The translations under genes and the position numbers were made by a program. 34,560 bases of DNA from Chloroflexota bacterium (lineage in GTDB: Bacteria; Chloroflexota; Anaerolineae; DTLA01). The stretch spans positions 1-34,560 of the forward strand of contig JACIWU010000031.1 of NCBI GenBank assembly GCA_014360805.1. The letters run 5' to 3'. This document shows positions 23,490-31,142 of the stretch, piece by piece. The stretch's first letter is position 1; every line of letters starts with the position of its first letter. The notes under the pieces were generated by a model that saw only the letters and a list, made by a program, of their open reading frames with translations, was not told the DNA's origin and did no database searches.

Positions 23490-24545
23490 ATGCAAACTCT
23501 TTTGGAAAAGAACAACATGGTGGAGGATGTGGGGCCAGCGCCGCCCCAGCCGCTTATCTCTGCAATGGGGATTCGCAAGTACTTCTACATCCGCCCCAGC
23601 CTGTTGGCGCGCGTTCTGGCTCGCCGCCGGGTGCAGATTGTCAAGGCCGTGGACAGCGTGGACCTGGTGGTGTACCCGGATGAGACCGTGGGCCTGGCGG
23701 GCGAGTCGGGTTGCGGCAAGACGACGCTGGGACGGGTGCTCACCCGCCTGCACGAGCCGACCGCGGGCCGGATGCTCTTTGAGGGTAAGTTGGTATTCGG
23801 AGAGGATGCTGGTGAGACGACGCCGCGGATGACGGACCGGGAGTTTCGGCGGTCGGCCCAGATTATTTTCCAAAACCCCTATTCTTCCCTCAACCCCCGC
23901 AAAACGGTGCGCGATATCTTGTCGGTCCCACTGCGGGCGCGGGGCGTAACCGGAATGCAGGAGTTGGAGAACGAGATCCTGTACCTGCTGAGCCGGGTGG
24001 GGTTGAGCCGACGCCACATTGACCGCTACCCTCACCAGTTCAGCGGGGGCCAGCGCCAACGCATCGGCATCGCACGCGCCCTTGCCATGCGCCCGAAATT
24101 CGTCGTCGCCGATGAACCTGTCTCCTCGCTGGATGTCTCCATTCAGGCCCAGGTCATCAACCTTCTGAAGGAACTCCAGGCTGAATTTCATCTGACCTAC
24201 TTGTTCGTCGCCCACGATCTCAGCCTTATCTACCATATCAGCGACCGCGTGGCTATCATGTACCTGGGGAAGATCGTGGAGACAGGGCCTACGGACCTGC
24301 TGTTCGCGGAACCTTTGCATCCCTACACTCAGGCGCTTCTGGCCGCAGTGCCCAGGGTGGACAGGGCCACCCGTCGTCAGCGCATCATCCTTGAGGGCAA
24401 CGTGCCCAGCCCGATAGATCCGCCGTCGGGGTGTCGTTTCCATCCGCGTTGCTTTGCTCGCCTGGGCGACATCTGCAAGGAAGAGGAGCCTCCTTTGCGG
24501 GCTGTCGGCCCGAAATACGCCGTGGCTTGCCATCGCTATTCATAA
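23490..24545 (+). CDS. Peptide-type ABC transporter ATP-binding protein, DppF-like
   Basis: A 351-residue second ATPase of the importer. After a non-conserved leader of about 30 residues come [15 protein letters not shown], Walker [11 protein letters not shown]-loop [16 protein letters not shown], signature FSGGQRQRI, Walker [19 protein letters not shown], and switch His in VAHDLSL. The C-terminal extension has [19 protein letters not shown] and a later Cys pair, the DppF/OppF hallmark. I chose the ATG at 23490 because AGAGGCGAG lies just upstream; the longer frame begins inside the DppD-like gene. The C45 hydrolase gene starts 9 bases later. Confidence 0.92.
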   Translation: MQTLLEKNNMVEDVGPAPPQPLISAMGIRKYFYIRPSLLARVLARRRVQIVKAVDSVDLVVYPDETVGLAGESGCGKTTLGRVLTRLHEPTAGRMLFEGKLVFGEDAGETTPRMTDREFRRSAQIIFQNPYSSLNPRKTVRDILSVPLRARGVTGMQELENEILYLLSRVGLSRRHIDRYPHQFSGGQRQRIGIARALAMRPKFVVADEPVSSLDVSIQAQVINLLKELQAEFHLTYLFVAHDLSLIYHISDRVAIMYLGKIVETGPTDLLFAEPLHPYTQALLAAVPRVDRATRRQRIILEGNVPSPIDPPSGCRFHPRCFARLGDICKEEEPPLRAVGPKYAVACHRYS

Positions 24546-24554
24546 GAGGAGCCT

Positions 24555-25667
24555 ATGCGAGTTCTCACCCTGGAAGGGACGCCCTACGAGATGGGCTTGC
24601 AGTATGGTGCACTGCCAGGCCCCTTGCGTCAGTTCGTCGTGGCGCGCATCTACCGCCGCCTGCGAAGACTCGTTCCGCACCCGCAGACCGAGGCCTGGTA
24701 CGCAGAGGTGCTGGCCCTGCTTGAACACGAGGCTGAAGGATTCCTTCAGTACGTCCAGGGCCAAACCGATGGCCTGGGGATAGAGCGCGACGTGCTCCTG
24801 CGGTTCTCGCTGGCGTCGTACCTGGAGGACCGCGCGCAGGCTTCCGCTGCGGTTGCGGAAGGATGCACGGCCTGGGCCGCGCGCCCCGACTGGACGGAAA
24901 CGGGGCAGCCGCTCTTGGCGAAGAACCGCGACCAGAACCTGGAACAACTGGGGCTGCAATGCGTCGTCCGCGCGAGGCCCACGAGCGGATACCCGTACGT
25001 GGGTGTTACCGCCCTAGGGTGGCCGGGGTTAGCGTCTTCGGGGCTCAATGCCGCCGGCCTGGCCGTGGCCGACACCCACGTGCCCAGCACCGACCTGGGG
25101 CCTGGCCTGCCGCGCTGGTGGATGATGGTCTGCATCCTGGAGCGCTGCCGGACGGTGGGCGAGGCGCTGGATTACCTGACAGCGGCCCCACGCCTGGGGA
25201 ACGGCAATCTCGTCTTGGCCGACGCCCAAGGCGCTATCGCTGTGTTTGAGGAAGGGCATGCCCATTTTGGCATTCGGACGCCCGAAGATGAGCAGGGGTA
25301 CCTTGTGGCTAGCAATCATTTCGTTACCGACCTGCTGCGGAACCGATGCCGCCTAGAGGGCCTGGGCAAGAAGGGGGATACCCTGGCGCGGAAGGCGCGG
25401 ATGGAGGCGGCGCTTGCCGAGGCGAAGGGTGTTGTGTCGCCCTCGTGGGCGCGGGTGATCATGTCCTCGGCGGATGGGACGGGCGCCCTGTGTTGGCAAG
25501 ACCCGGAGCGGCACTGCGGGACGATTTCCACCGTTATCGTCTCGCCTGCAACCGGCACGATCTGGGTTAGGCATGGGTGGATGTGGCATGGGCGATTCCG
25601 GCGGTTCGTCATGAGCGATTTCCAGTGGGCGAATGGCGCATCGGTGTATCAGGCTGTGAGGGTGTGA
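24555..25667 (+). CDS. C45-family Ntn-hydrolase (acyl-CoA:6-APA acyltransferase-like amidohydrolase)
   Basis: A 370-residue protein of peptidase family C45, which matures by self-cleavage to expose an N-terminal Cys nucleophile. The cleavage site is EGCTAWAA: Gly103-Cys104 would be cut, leaving Cys104 as the catalytic residue. Other family marks are the N-terminal YEMGLQYGALPGP, LAKNRDQN after the nucleophile, GWPGLASSGLNAAGLAV, and SNHFVT. Known relatives hydrolyse or transfer acyl groups on small amides such as penicillins and N-acyl amino acids. It is cytoplasmic (no signal peptide) and directly behind a complete peptide-type importer, so its likely job is to cleave the imported amide. AAGAGGAG precedes the ATG. 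Confidence 0.87.
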   Translation: MRVLTLEGTPYEMGLQYGALPGPLRQFVVARIYRRLRRLVPHPQTEAWYAEVLALLEHEAEGFLQYVQGQTDGLGIERDVLLRFSLASYLEDRAQASAAVAEGCTAWAARPDWTETGQPLLAKNRDQNLEQLGLQCVVRARPTSGYPYVGVTALGWPGLASSGLNAAGLAVADTHVPSTDLGPGLPRWWMMVCILERCRTVGEALDYLTAAPRLGNGNLVLADAQGAIAVFEEGHAHFGIRTPEDEQGYLVASNHFVTDLLRNRCRLEGLGKKGDTLARKARMEAALAEAKGVVSPSWARVIMSSADGTGALCWQDPERHCGTISTVIVSPATGTIWVRHGWMWHGRFRRFVMSDFQWANGASVYQAVRV

Positions 25668-25682
25668 GGAGTGAACACGCAG

Positions 25683-26690
25683 ATGGAGAAAGTCCTTGTT
25701 ACGGGCGGCACCGGCTTCTTGGGCGTCCACCTGGTTCGCGCCCTGGTCCAGCGTCATTACAATGTGCGTGTCCTGACGCGGGATCCTGCAAGAATGCACG
25801 GTCAGACCCATCTTCCTGTGGAGACTGTGGTGGGAGATGTTACCTCGCCGCAGGACGTGCGCAGGGCCGTTGAGGGATGCCTGGGCGTTTTCCATCTTGC
25901 GGCCAAGGTTACGCTCAGCGCCAAGGAGGCCGATGAAGTCTTCGCGGTCAATGTAGAGGGCACGCGCAACGTGATGGAGGCTGTCCTGGAGGCGGGCGTG
26001 CGGCGCGTGGTACATGTGAGCACCATCGGGACGCTGGAAGGGCCCTCGGAGGACAGCGTGGTGGATGAGACATGTCCGTTGCGCACCTCGGATGTGGGGA
26101 CGCCGTACCTGGATTCCAAGGTGCGGGCGGAGAGGGTGGTGCTTGACATAATTGAGCGGGGCCTTCCTGCGCTTATCGTGAATCCAGGGGGGATGATCGG
26201 CCCAGAAGATAATTTCCATTCGCCCTCGTCGGCGCTGCTCAAGTTGTTCTTCCATCGGATCAACCCATTTGTCGTGGCGTGGCGGTTGAATCTGGCAGAT
26301 GTGCGGGATGTGGCGGATGGCCTCGTGCAGGTCTACCGCAACGGGCGGCTGGGAGAGCGCTATATCCTGGGAGGGGAAAACACCGACACGATTACGGTGT
26401 TCCGGCATTTGCGAGAGATTACGGATTTCAACAGAGCGATCTGGCCGCTGGCCTGGGAGACACTTGAGATGGTCTCGGAACTGTCGGCCCTCCTCTCGCA
26501 GCCGCTGGTGGAGAAGAGCGTTGCCGCGTTCTATCACTACGCCTTCTGGGCATCCAGCGAGAAAGCCGAGCGCGAACTGGGCTACAAGCACCGCACGCTG
26601 GGGGAGACCCTCGCCGACGCCGCGGCCTGGTACGAAGCGACGTTCCTGAAGCCGCAACCGTGGGCGTCCTCTTATCTCGCGGGCGAGTAG
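25683..26690 (+). CDS. NAD(P)-dependent extended SDR (epimerase/dihydroflavonol-reductase-like)
   Basis: A 335-residue extended short-chain dehydrogenase. The cofactor loop TGGTGFLG is at 7-14, the HLAAKV strand follows at about 82, VVHVSTIGTL gives the active-site Ser/Thr, and the catalytic pair is Tyr142/Lys146 in YLDSK. NPGGMIGPED is the usual post-catalytic segment. The layout is closest to the NAD-dependent epimerase / dihydroflavonol-4-reductase / HpnA-like group, and the substrate cannot be read from sequence. The ATG at 25683 has AGGAG 11 bases upstream; GTG at 25671 would overlap that site. It is the last gene of the importer operon, 15 bases after the C45 gene. Confidence 0.87.
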   Translation: MEKVLVTGGTGFLGVHLVRALVQRHYNVRVLTRDPARMHGQTHLPVETVVGDVTSPQDVRRAVEGCLGVFHLAAKVTLSAKEADEVFAVNVEGTRNVMEAVLEAGVRRVVHVSTIGTLEGPSEDSVVDETCPLRTSDVGTPYLDSKVRAERVVLDIIERGLPALIVNPGGMIGPEDNFHSPSSALLKLFFHRINPFVVAWRLNLADVRDVADGLVQVYRNGRLGERYILGGENTDTITVFRHLREITDFNRAIWPLAWETLEMVSELSALLSQPLVEKSVAAFYHYAFWASSEKAERELGYKHRTLGETLADAAAWYEATFLKPQPWASSYLAGE

Positions 26691-26762
26691 TCCGGTGGGG
26701 GCCGGGCGACAGGGGAACCCGGTTGCTATGCTTGCGGGCCACGCGGTAGCCGAGGCTCTTGC

Positions 26763-26785
26763 GTTGCGCGCTCGCAATCTTTTCT
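26763..26785 (+). terminator. Weak intrinsic terminator after the importer operon
   Basis: Stem TTGCG/CGCAA (26764-26768 with 26773-26777, plus a G-U pair), loop CGCT, followed by TCTTTTCT. The stem is short; a second small CCGGG/CCCGG stem lies upstream at 26702-26722. Confidence 0.45.
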
Positions 26786-26859
26786 AATCTGACTATGAGT
26801 CGGGAGCGGTCTTTGCGATTTTGCCTGATTCGGTTGCGCGGGGACAGATAGACGCCGAT

Positions 26860-26889
26860 TTGACGATTGGGGGCTAGGGGGCCTATAAT
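26860..26889 (+). promoter_or_regulatory. Sigma-70 promoter of the fluoride riboswitch
   Basis: TTGACG at 26860-26865, 18-base spacer, TATAAT at 26884-26889. The transcript would start near 26896, just before the aptamer. Confidence 0.88.
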
Positions 26890-26905
26890 ACAAAAGCAAT
26901 GGATG

Positions 26906-26953
26906 GGGCGATGAGGCTCGCCCTTGATCGCCGTCTGGCTGATAGCCTCTACG
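26906..26953 (+). promoter_or_regulatory. Fluoride riboswitch aptamer (crcB motif)
   Basis: The RNA GGGCGAUGAGGCUCGCCC then UUGAU, CGCC-GUCU-GGC, UGAU and AGCCUCUAC matches the crystallised Thermotoga petrophila fluoride aptamer almost base for base. Pairings: GGGCG 26906-26910 with CGCCC 26919-26923; GAGGCU 26913-26918 with AGCCUC 26944-26949; and a 3-bp GCC/GGC hairpin (26930-26939). The conserved GAUG, CUGAU and CUAC elements are all present. Fluoride (with Mg2+) should stabilise this fold and block the overlapping terminator, turning expression on. Next gene: MutS-family remnant; crcB-motif RNAs upstream of mutS-type genes have been reported. Confidence 0.96.
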
Positions 26954-26987
26954 GAGGAGCGTGTTCTTCGTAGAGGCTTTTTTCTTT
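26944..26987 (+). terminator. Riboswitch-controlled intrinsic terminator
   Basis: AGCCTCTACG (26944-26953) pairs with CGTAGAGGCT (26969-26978); with wobble pairs the stem extends to about 14-15 bp around loop GCGTG. It ends in a T-rich run from 26978. Its left arm is the same AGCCUCUAC that the aptamer needs, so aptamer and terminator exclude each other. Confidence 0.95.
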
Positions 26988-27056
26988 GAAGCGGCAGGAG
27001 ATTTTGCAACGGGAGAAGAACCTTGACTGTTCAAAGCGTCCTCCACGCCAACAGAT

Positions 27057-27614
27057 GTGGTCATCATCACGGGCCCGAACCAGGGCGGGAAAACCACCTT
27101 CTTGCGCAGCGTCGGCCTGGCGCAATTGATGATGCAGGCCGGCATGTTCGTCCAGGCGGAGTCCTTTTCAGGCAACCTGTGCTCGGGCCTCTTTACGCAC
27201 TTCAAGCGGGAAGAGGACAAAACCATGGAACGCGGTAAGTTTGAGGAGGAACTGAAGAGAATGAGCGCCATCGTTGACTTCGTGAAACCCGATGGCCTCA
27301 TTTTGCTCAACGAGTCCTTTGCCAGCACCAACGAACGCGAGGGTTCCGAGATCGCGAGGGAGGTGGTCCGCGCCCTCCGCGAAGCGGGCGTCAAGGTTTT
27401 CTACGTTACGCACCTGTGGGAGTTTGCCCGCCTTGTTCGGGAGGAAAGGGCCAAGAGCGTCCTTTTCTTGCGGGCAGAGAGGCTGCCAGATGGAAGGCGG
27501 ACTTTCAAGATAAAAGATGGCGCTCCCCTGGACACGAGTTATGGTATAGACCTGTACGCCCGCATATTCGCGGCGGAGGGGCAGGAAGTATTGGCATCCC
27601 CAGGGACCTCCTGA
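27057..27614 (+). pseudogene. C-terminal ATPase domain of a MutS-family protein, N-terminally truncated
   Basis: The 185-residue frame is the complete ABC-type ATPase domain of MutS-family proteins. Walker A is GPNQGGKTT, then FLRSVGLAQLMMQAGMF, FTHFKREEDKTMERGKFEEEL, Walker B-like LILLNESFASTNEREGSEIA, and VTHLWEFARL. Full members of this subgroup are, as I recall, several hundred residues longer, with clamp and lever domains that are absent here. Only about 70 bases separate the riboswitch terminator from the domain, and they hold no room for the missing part. The frame is closed by TGA at 27024. The first possible start (GTG 27057) has no ribosome-binding site, while a TTG at 27023 with GGGAGAAG upstream is in another frame. 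This looks like an internal deletion that joined the leader to the 3' end. A short functional protein cannot be excluded. Confidence 0.7.
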
Positions 27615-27686
27615 CGCCGCGTTCGTGACCGGCAGATGGGCGTGGCCAGCCGCGGCCCGTGCAGCGTGTCGGGCCGTGCGGGGGCG

Positions 27687-28835
27687 TCAGTCTTCCACCC
27701 GCAACCATCGCCGCAGGCGGGCGCTTTCCCCGATGGCCTCACACAGCACCATCTGGCGGTGCCCGTCGGCAACCGTCGGGAAGGTTGCCGACGAATAGGG
27801 GGTGCCGCTCCCGATGTGTTCATGCACATCCTGGAAGAGTCGCACAAACGTATCCGGATACCCCTCGGCGTGGCCCGCAGGATACGCCGCATAGCGCCGC
27901 GCGTCGGGCTGCATGAGTCCGGGGGATTTGATCAGCACCTGGTTGGGCGCGTCGAGATGCCCAATCCAAAGCCGATTGGGATCCTCGGCGTTCCACCACA
28001 TGGAGCCCTCGGAACCGTTGAGTTCCCACCACAGGTGATTCTTGCGGCCCGCGCAGACCTGCGACAGGGTTACCGATCCCCGCGCACCGTTGGAGAACGC
28101 CAGCAGGAGCGCGGCGTAGTCCTCGCCCGCCGCCGGTACTTCTTGCGCGCCGTCCTCACGCGCTCCAGCAGAGAAGGTCTCGGCGCCGCCGGCAGGCTTG
28201 AGCCGTTTTGGGATGAACGTCGTGAGATCGGCGCACACCTCGGTAACCCGCAGGCCGCTCAGCCATTCCACTAGGTCCAGCCAGTGGCTCCCGATGTCGG
28301 CCACCGTGCGCAGCGCGCCGCCCACCGACGAGTCCAACCGCCAACTCCACACCACAGGCGAGAACAGCCAATCCTGCAGAAACTGCCCATGCACCATGCG
28401 CACCTGGCCGATCTGCCCGGCGAGGACTCGCGCCCGCGCCTCGTGGCAGAGAGGATAGTATCGCAGGTTGAAGCAGACGGCGCATACCCGGCCGGTTTCC
28501 TGCTGGATGCGCACGAGTTCGCGCGACTCCTGTGCCGTCAGGGCCAGCGGCTTCTCGCAGATGACGTGTTTCCCCGCGCGCATGGCAGCAGATGCCATGG
28601 CCAGGTGCAGGTTGTTGGGGGTGCACACGTGCACGACATCCACCGAGGCGTCCGCGAGCAGTTCGGCGAAGTCCACATAACCACGAGCGATGCCAAGGGT
28701 CTGCGCGGCGGAGCGGCTCTTGTCGGGCGTACTGCCCAGCACGCCGGCCACGTGGATGCCGAGGCGTCGCAGCGCCTCCAAGTGGGCGCGGCCCACGAAT
28801 CCGACTCCGGCGATTGCAGCGTTCAGCCCCTCCAT
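27687..28835 (-). CDS. Gfo/Idh/MocA-family NAD(P)-dependent oxidoreductase
   Basis: A 382-residue oxidoreductase of the type acting on sugars, inositols and their derivatives. The Rossmann loop GVGFVG is at 10-15, the strand DVVHVCTPNNLH follows, and Glu94-Lys95-Pro96 (CEKPLALT) is the family signature with the catalytic Lys. RTVADIGSHWLDLVEWL in the C-terminal domain carries the usual D-x-x-x-H residues. I set the start at 28835, where GGAGGAGAAC precedes the ATG and the protein begins just before the first beta strand; the longer frame overlaps the regulator's end. It lies 44 bases downstream of an RpiR-family regulator on the same strand and is probably co-transcribed with it. Substrate unknown. 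Confidence 0.9.
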   Translation of the reverse strand: MEGLNAAIAGVGFVGRAHLEALRRLGIHVAGVLGSTPDKSRSAAQTLGIARGYVDFAELLADASVDVVHVCTPNNLHLAMASAAMRAGKHVICEKPLALTAQESRELVRIQQETGRVCAVCFNLRYYPLCHEARARVLAGQIGQVRMVHGQFLQDWLFSPVVWSWRLDSSVGGALRTVADIGSHWLDLVEWLSGLRVTEVCADLTTFIPKRLKPAGGAETFSAGAREDGAQEVPAAGEDYAALLLAFSNGARGSVTLSQVCAGRKNHLWWELNGSEGSMWWNAEDPNRLWIGHLDAPNQVLIKSPGLMQPDARRYAAYPAGHAEGYPDTFVRLFQDVHEHIGSGTPYSSATFPTVADGHRQMVLCEAIGESARLRRWLRVED

Positions 28836-28879
28836 GTTCTCCTCCAGTCGCGTGAGGTGATGATGCAAGTTGAGGGTGG

Positions 28880-29782
28880 CTAGCCCGCGCCCTTCTTTTC
28901 CCGCCACCAGATGCGCACCGGCACGTCAAAACCCAGGCGCCGACGAATTTCGTCCAGTTTGTCCAGGGTGGCCAGGGATTTCTCCTCGTCGGCCATGGCC
29001 ACGGCGATAATGAGCGCCTGGATGATGGCCATGGGCACGATGAGCGAGTGAAACGCCATCACCGGGCCGCGCTGGGCTTCCAGCAGCACGTCGGTGTACT
29101 CACGGAGCAGGAGGCCCAACGTGTCCGTGAGCAGAATCACCTTGGCGCCGCAGGCTTTGGCGTACGCCAGGGTCGCCTCCATAACATCCGAGAGATTGAA
29201 GAAGAGCAGCGCGAAGAGCACATCCTGGCTCCCCAGCGCAAGCAGCGGTTCGCAAATCTCGCGGCCCGACTGGGTTAGGAGCACCACCTCCAGACCGAAG
29301 CGGCGGAGGCGGAGCTGGAGCAATTCGGCCAGGGTTGTAGAACCGCTCAGGGCATAGACGAAGATGCGCCGCGCCCCGCAGATGAGACGCACCGCCTCGT
29401 CAAAGGCGTCGCGGGACACGGTTTGCAAGGCGTCGGTGAGGTATTCCATCTCCATGGCCACGACCTGCTCCAGGATGTGCGATTCGGGGCTGATCTCGGC
29501 CAGTTTCTTGCGCAGGCGCGCCGCGTGCGAAACCCTGCGCCGGAACAGGTCTTGCAAGCAGGCACGAAGTTCGGGGAAGCCGGAGAAGCCCAGGGTGTGG
29601 GCGAATCGGACGATGGTTGCTTCACTCAACCCCAGGCGGTCGGCCAACCCGGCGGCGGACAGGAACGCGGCCTCGTCGGAGTTGTGGAGGATGTAGTCGG
29701 CGATGCGGCGCTCACTCTTGGTGAGCGAATCAAAATGTGCGCACACCAGTTCGCTGAACTCGTTGCACTCGTTCTCGCTCAC
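28880..29782 (-). CDS. RpiR-family transcriptional regulator (HTH-6 plus SIS domain), copy 1
   Basis: A 300-residue regulator. The N-terminal helix-turn-helix (residues about 1-77) includes SLTKSERRIADYILHNSDEAAFLSA and the recognition segment LGLSEATIVRFAHTLGFSGFPELR. The SIS domain (about 120-255) begins IFVYALSGSTTLAELLQLRLRRFG and should bind a phosphorylated sugar or related ligand. The GTG at 29782 is chosen because AAGGAGG (plus-strand 29794-29788) lies 5 bases upstream; the frame is open for another 76 codons that have no family resemblance. It is transcribed away from a close paralog at 30144 and leads the Gfo/Idh gene. Confidence 0.9.
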   Translation of the reverse strand: MSENECNEFSELVCAHFDSLTKSERRIADYILHNSDEAAFLSAAGLADRLGLSEATIVRFAHTLGFSGFPELRACLQDLFRRRVSHAARLRKKLAEISPESHILEQVVAMEMEYLTDALQTVSRDAFDEAVRLICGARRIFVYALSGSTTLAELLQLRLRRFGLEVVLLTQSGREICEPLLALGSQDVLFALLFFNLSDVMEATLAYAKACGAKVILLTDTLGLLLREYTDVLLEAQRGPVMAFHSLIVPMAIIQALIIAVAMADEEKSLATLDKLDEIRRRLGFDVPVRIWWREKKGAG

Positions 29783-30143
29783 GGTAACCTCCTTGCGGAT
29801 GGCGTGTGCCTGGCGGGTGTCGGCTTGATGCAAAACTATACTACAAAATCGGCGGTTTTGCCAGTCCACTTGCAGGGGAAAGGGCGGTTCGCAAGATTGT
29901 CGGCGCCCGTCGTCGTGAGGGACGAAGCCTGGAGCAATCTCTGCGGCGGCGGGGTGGCCCAATGGGATGGCTTGCACGGAGTCGTCGGCACGGGATGATA
30001 CCGAGGCCACAGGGGGTTAGGGGCCTAAGTTTAAAATCTCGTGCAAAATGAAATTCTACTTGCATTTTTGGAGATTCTGATGTATAATCTTTCATAACGA
30101 GAGGCTGATAACGTGTGCATTGCGTCCCGCTGCGAGGTCGCAG
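29783..30143. other. Divergent control region between the two RpiR-type genes
   Basis: No gene is seen in this 361-base stretch. Leftward, TATAGT (complement of 29835-29840) with a weak TGGCAA 17 bases before it could serve copy 1. Rightward, an operator-like dyad and promoter lie at 30045-30088. TGCAAAA occurs near both promoters (29829-29835 and 30042-30048, approximately), hinting at shared control. Confidence 0.5.
30045..30088 (+). promoter_or_regulatory. Promoter of RpiR copy 2 with overlapping operator-like dyad
   Basis: TATAAT at 30083-30088 with TTGCAT (30060-30065) 17 bases upstream. The -35 lies inside a dyad of half-sites AAAATGAAA (30045-30053) and TTGCATTTT (30060-30068), 8 of 9 positions symmetric, 6-base centre. 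Binding there would block RNA polymerase. Confidence 0.65.
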
Positions 30144-31052
30144 ATGGAAGAAGGGCTCAACGGCTTCCGGCAGCGGCTGGAAGACCGCTTCCCAAGCCTC
30201 ACCAAGAGTCAACAGCGCATCGCCAATTACCTGCTCGCCAACTATGACGAGGCTGCGTTCTTGACTGCGGCCGACCTGGTAGAGCGGCTTCAGGTCAGCG
30301 AGGCCACGCTGGGGCGATTCGCCCGAGCCGTCGGGTTCCGCGGGTTTCCCGAACTGCGGCGCTGCCTTCAGGAACTGTTCCGTCAGAAAACAACCCCCGC
30401 CAGCCGACTCCAATGCAAACTCCACGAACTTGCGGACGGCGAAGGTTCCACGCTCAGCAAAGTCCTGGAAATGGAAGTCCAGTACCTAAACGAAGCGGCC
30501 CACAGCATAAGCGCGGCCGATTTTGACCGTGCGGTGGAGGTTCTCCTGGGCGGCGAGCGAATCTTCGTATTCGCCAGTGGCCCCTCGGCCGTCCTCGCCG
30601 ATTTGGCTGAGTTGCGGTTCAGACGGCTGGGCATCCTGACCCTGGCCATGACCGAGTCGGGGCGCCATCTGCTGGAGAAGTTGCAGTTGCTCCAACCCGG
30701 GGATGTGGTGCTGGCGGCTGGCTTCCAATATGTGCGGCACGAGTTGGTCGCGGTGCTGGACCATGCCCGCGCCATAGGGTGCCGGGCGGTGCTCCTCACC
30801 GACACGCTGGGGCCGGCACTTCGTCACAAGGCGGACGTCGTACTCGCCGCGCGCAGGGGGCCCGTCTCCACCTTCCACTCGCTGACCGTGCCGATGTCCG
30901 TACTCAACGCGTTGATCCTGGCCGTGGCGATGGCCAGGCCCGACGAGAGTATCGCCGCGCTCAACCGCCTTGAGCAGTTGCGCGCGATCTATAACATGGA
31001 TGTGCCGGTGAAACTCACGTGGGATGACCATAAGCCTGGGGCCGGCGCCTAG
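30144..31052 (+). CDS. RpiR-family transcriptional regulator (HTH-6 plus SIS domain), copy 2
   Basis: A 302-residue regulator, closely similar to copy 1. Shared blocks: SLTKS-x-x-RIA-x-YLL, DEAAFL-x-A, VSEAT-x-x-RFAR, FRGFPELR-x-CLQ(D/E)LFR. The SIS domain begins IFVFASGPSAVLADLAELRFRRLG. The recognition helix (QVSEATLGRFARAVGF) differs only slightly from copy 1, so the two may bind similar sites. GAGG at 30134-30137 supports the ATG at 30144; TTG at 30120 is a weaker alternative. It is followed after 90 bases by an ABC importer on the same strand, which it probably controls together with its own promoter. Confidence 0.9.
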   Translation: MEEGLNGFRQRLEDRFPSLTKSQQRIANYLLANYDEAAFLTAADLVERLQVSEATLGRFARAVGFRGFPELRRCLQELFRQKTTPASRLQCKLHELADGEGSTLSKVLEMEVQYLNEAAHSISAADFDRAVEVLLGGERIFVFASGPSAVLADLAELRFRRLGILTLAMTESGRHLLEKLQLLQPGDVVLAAGFQYVRHELVAVLDHARAIGCRAVLLTDTLGPALRHKADVVLAARRGPVSTFHSLTVPMSVLNALILAVAMARPDESIAALNRLEQLRAIYNMDVPVKLTWDDHKPGAGA

Positions 31053-31142
31053 AAACGCTGCCTGTAGACCGCTTGCCGCCGGGCTTGGGTTCGGCGTCTC
31101 GGAGGGGCTGCCGTATCGGATCTGACCGTCGGGGGAGGGGGC

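Noticed and set aside
27654-27675. GGCCCG/CGGGCC stem between the converging MutS remnant and oxidoreductase as a bidirectional terminator
   Set aside because: Only 6 bp with a 10-base loop and no T-run on either strand; not enough to call.
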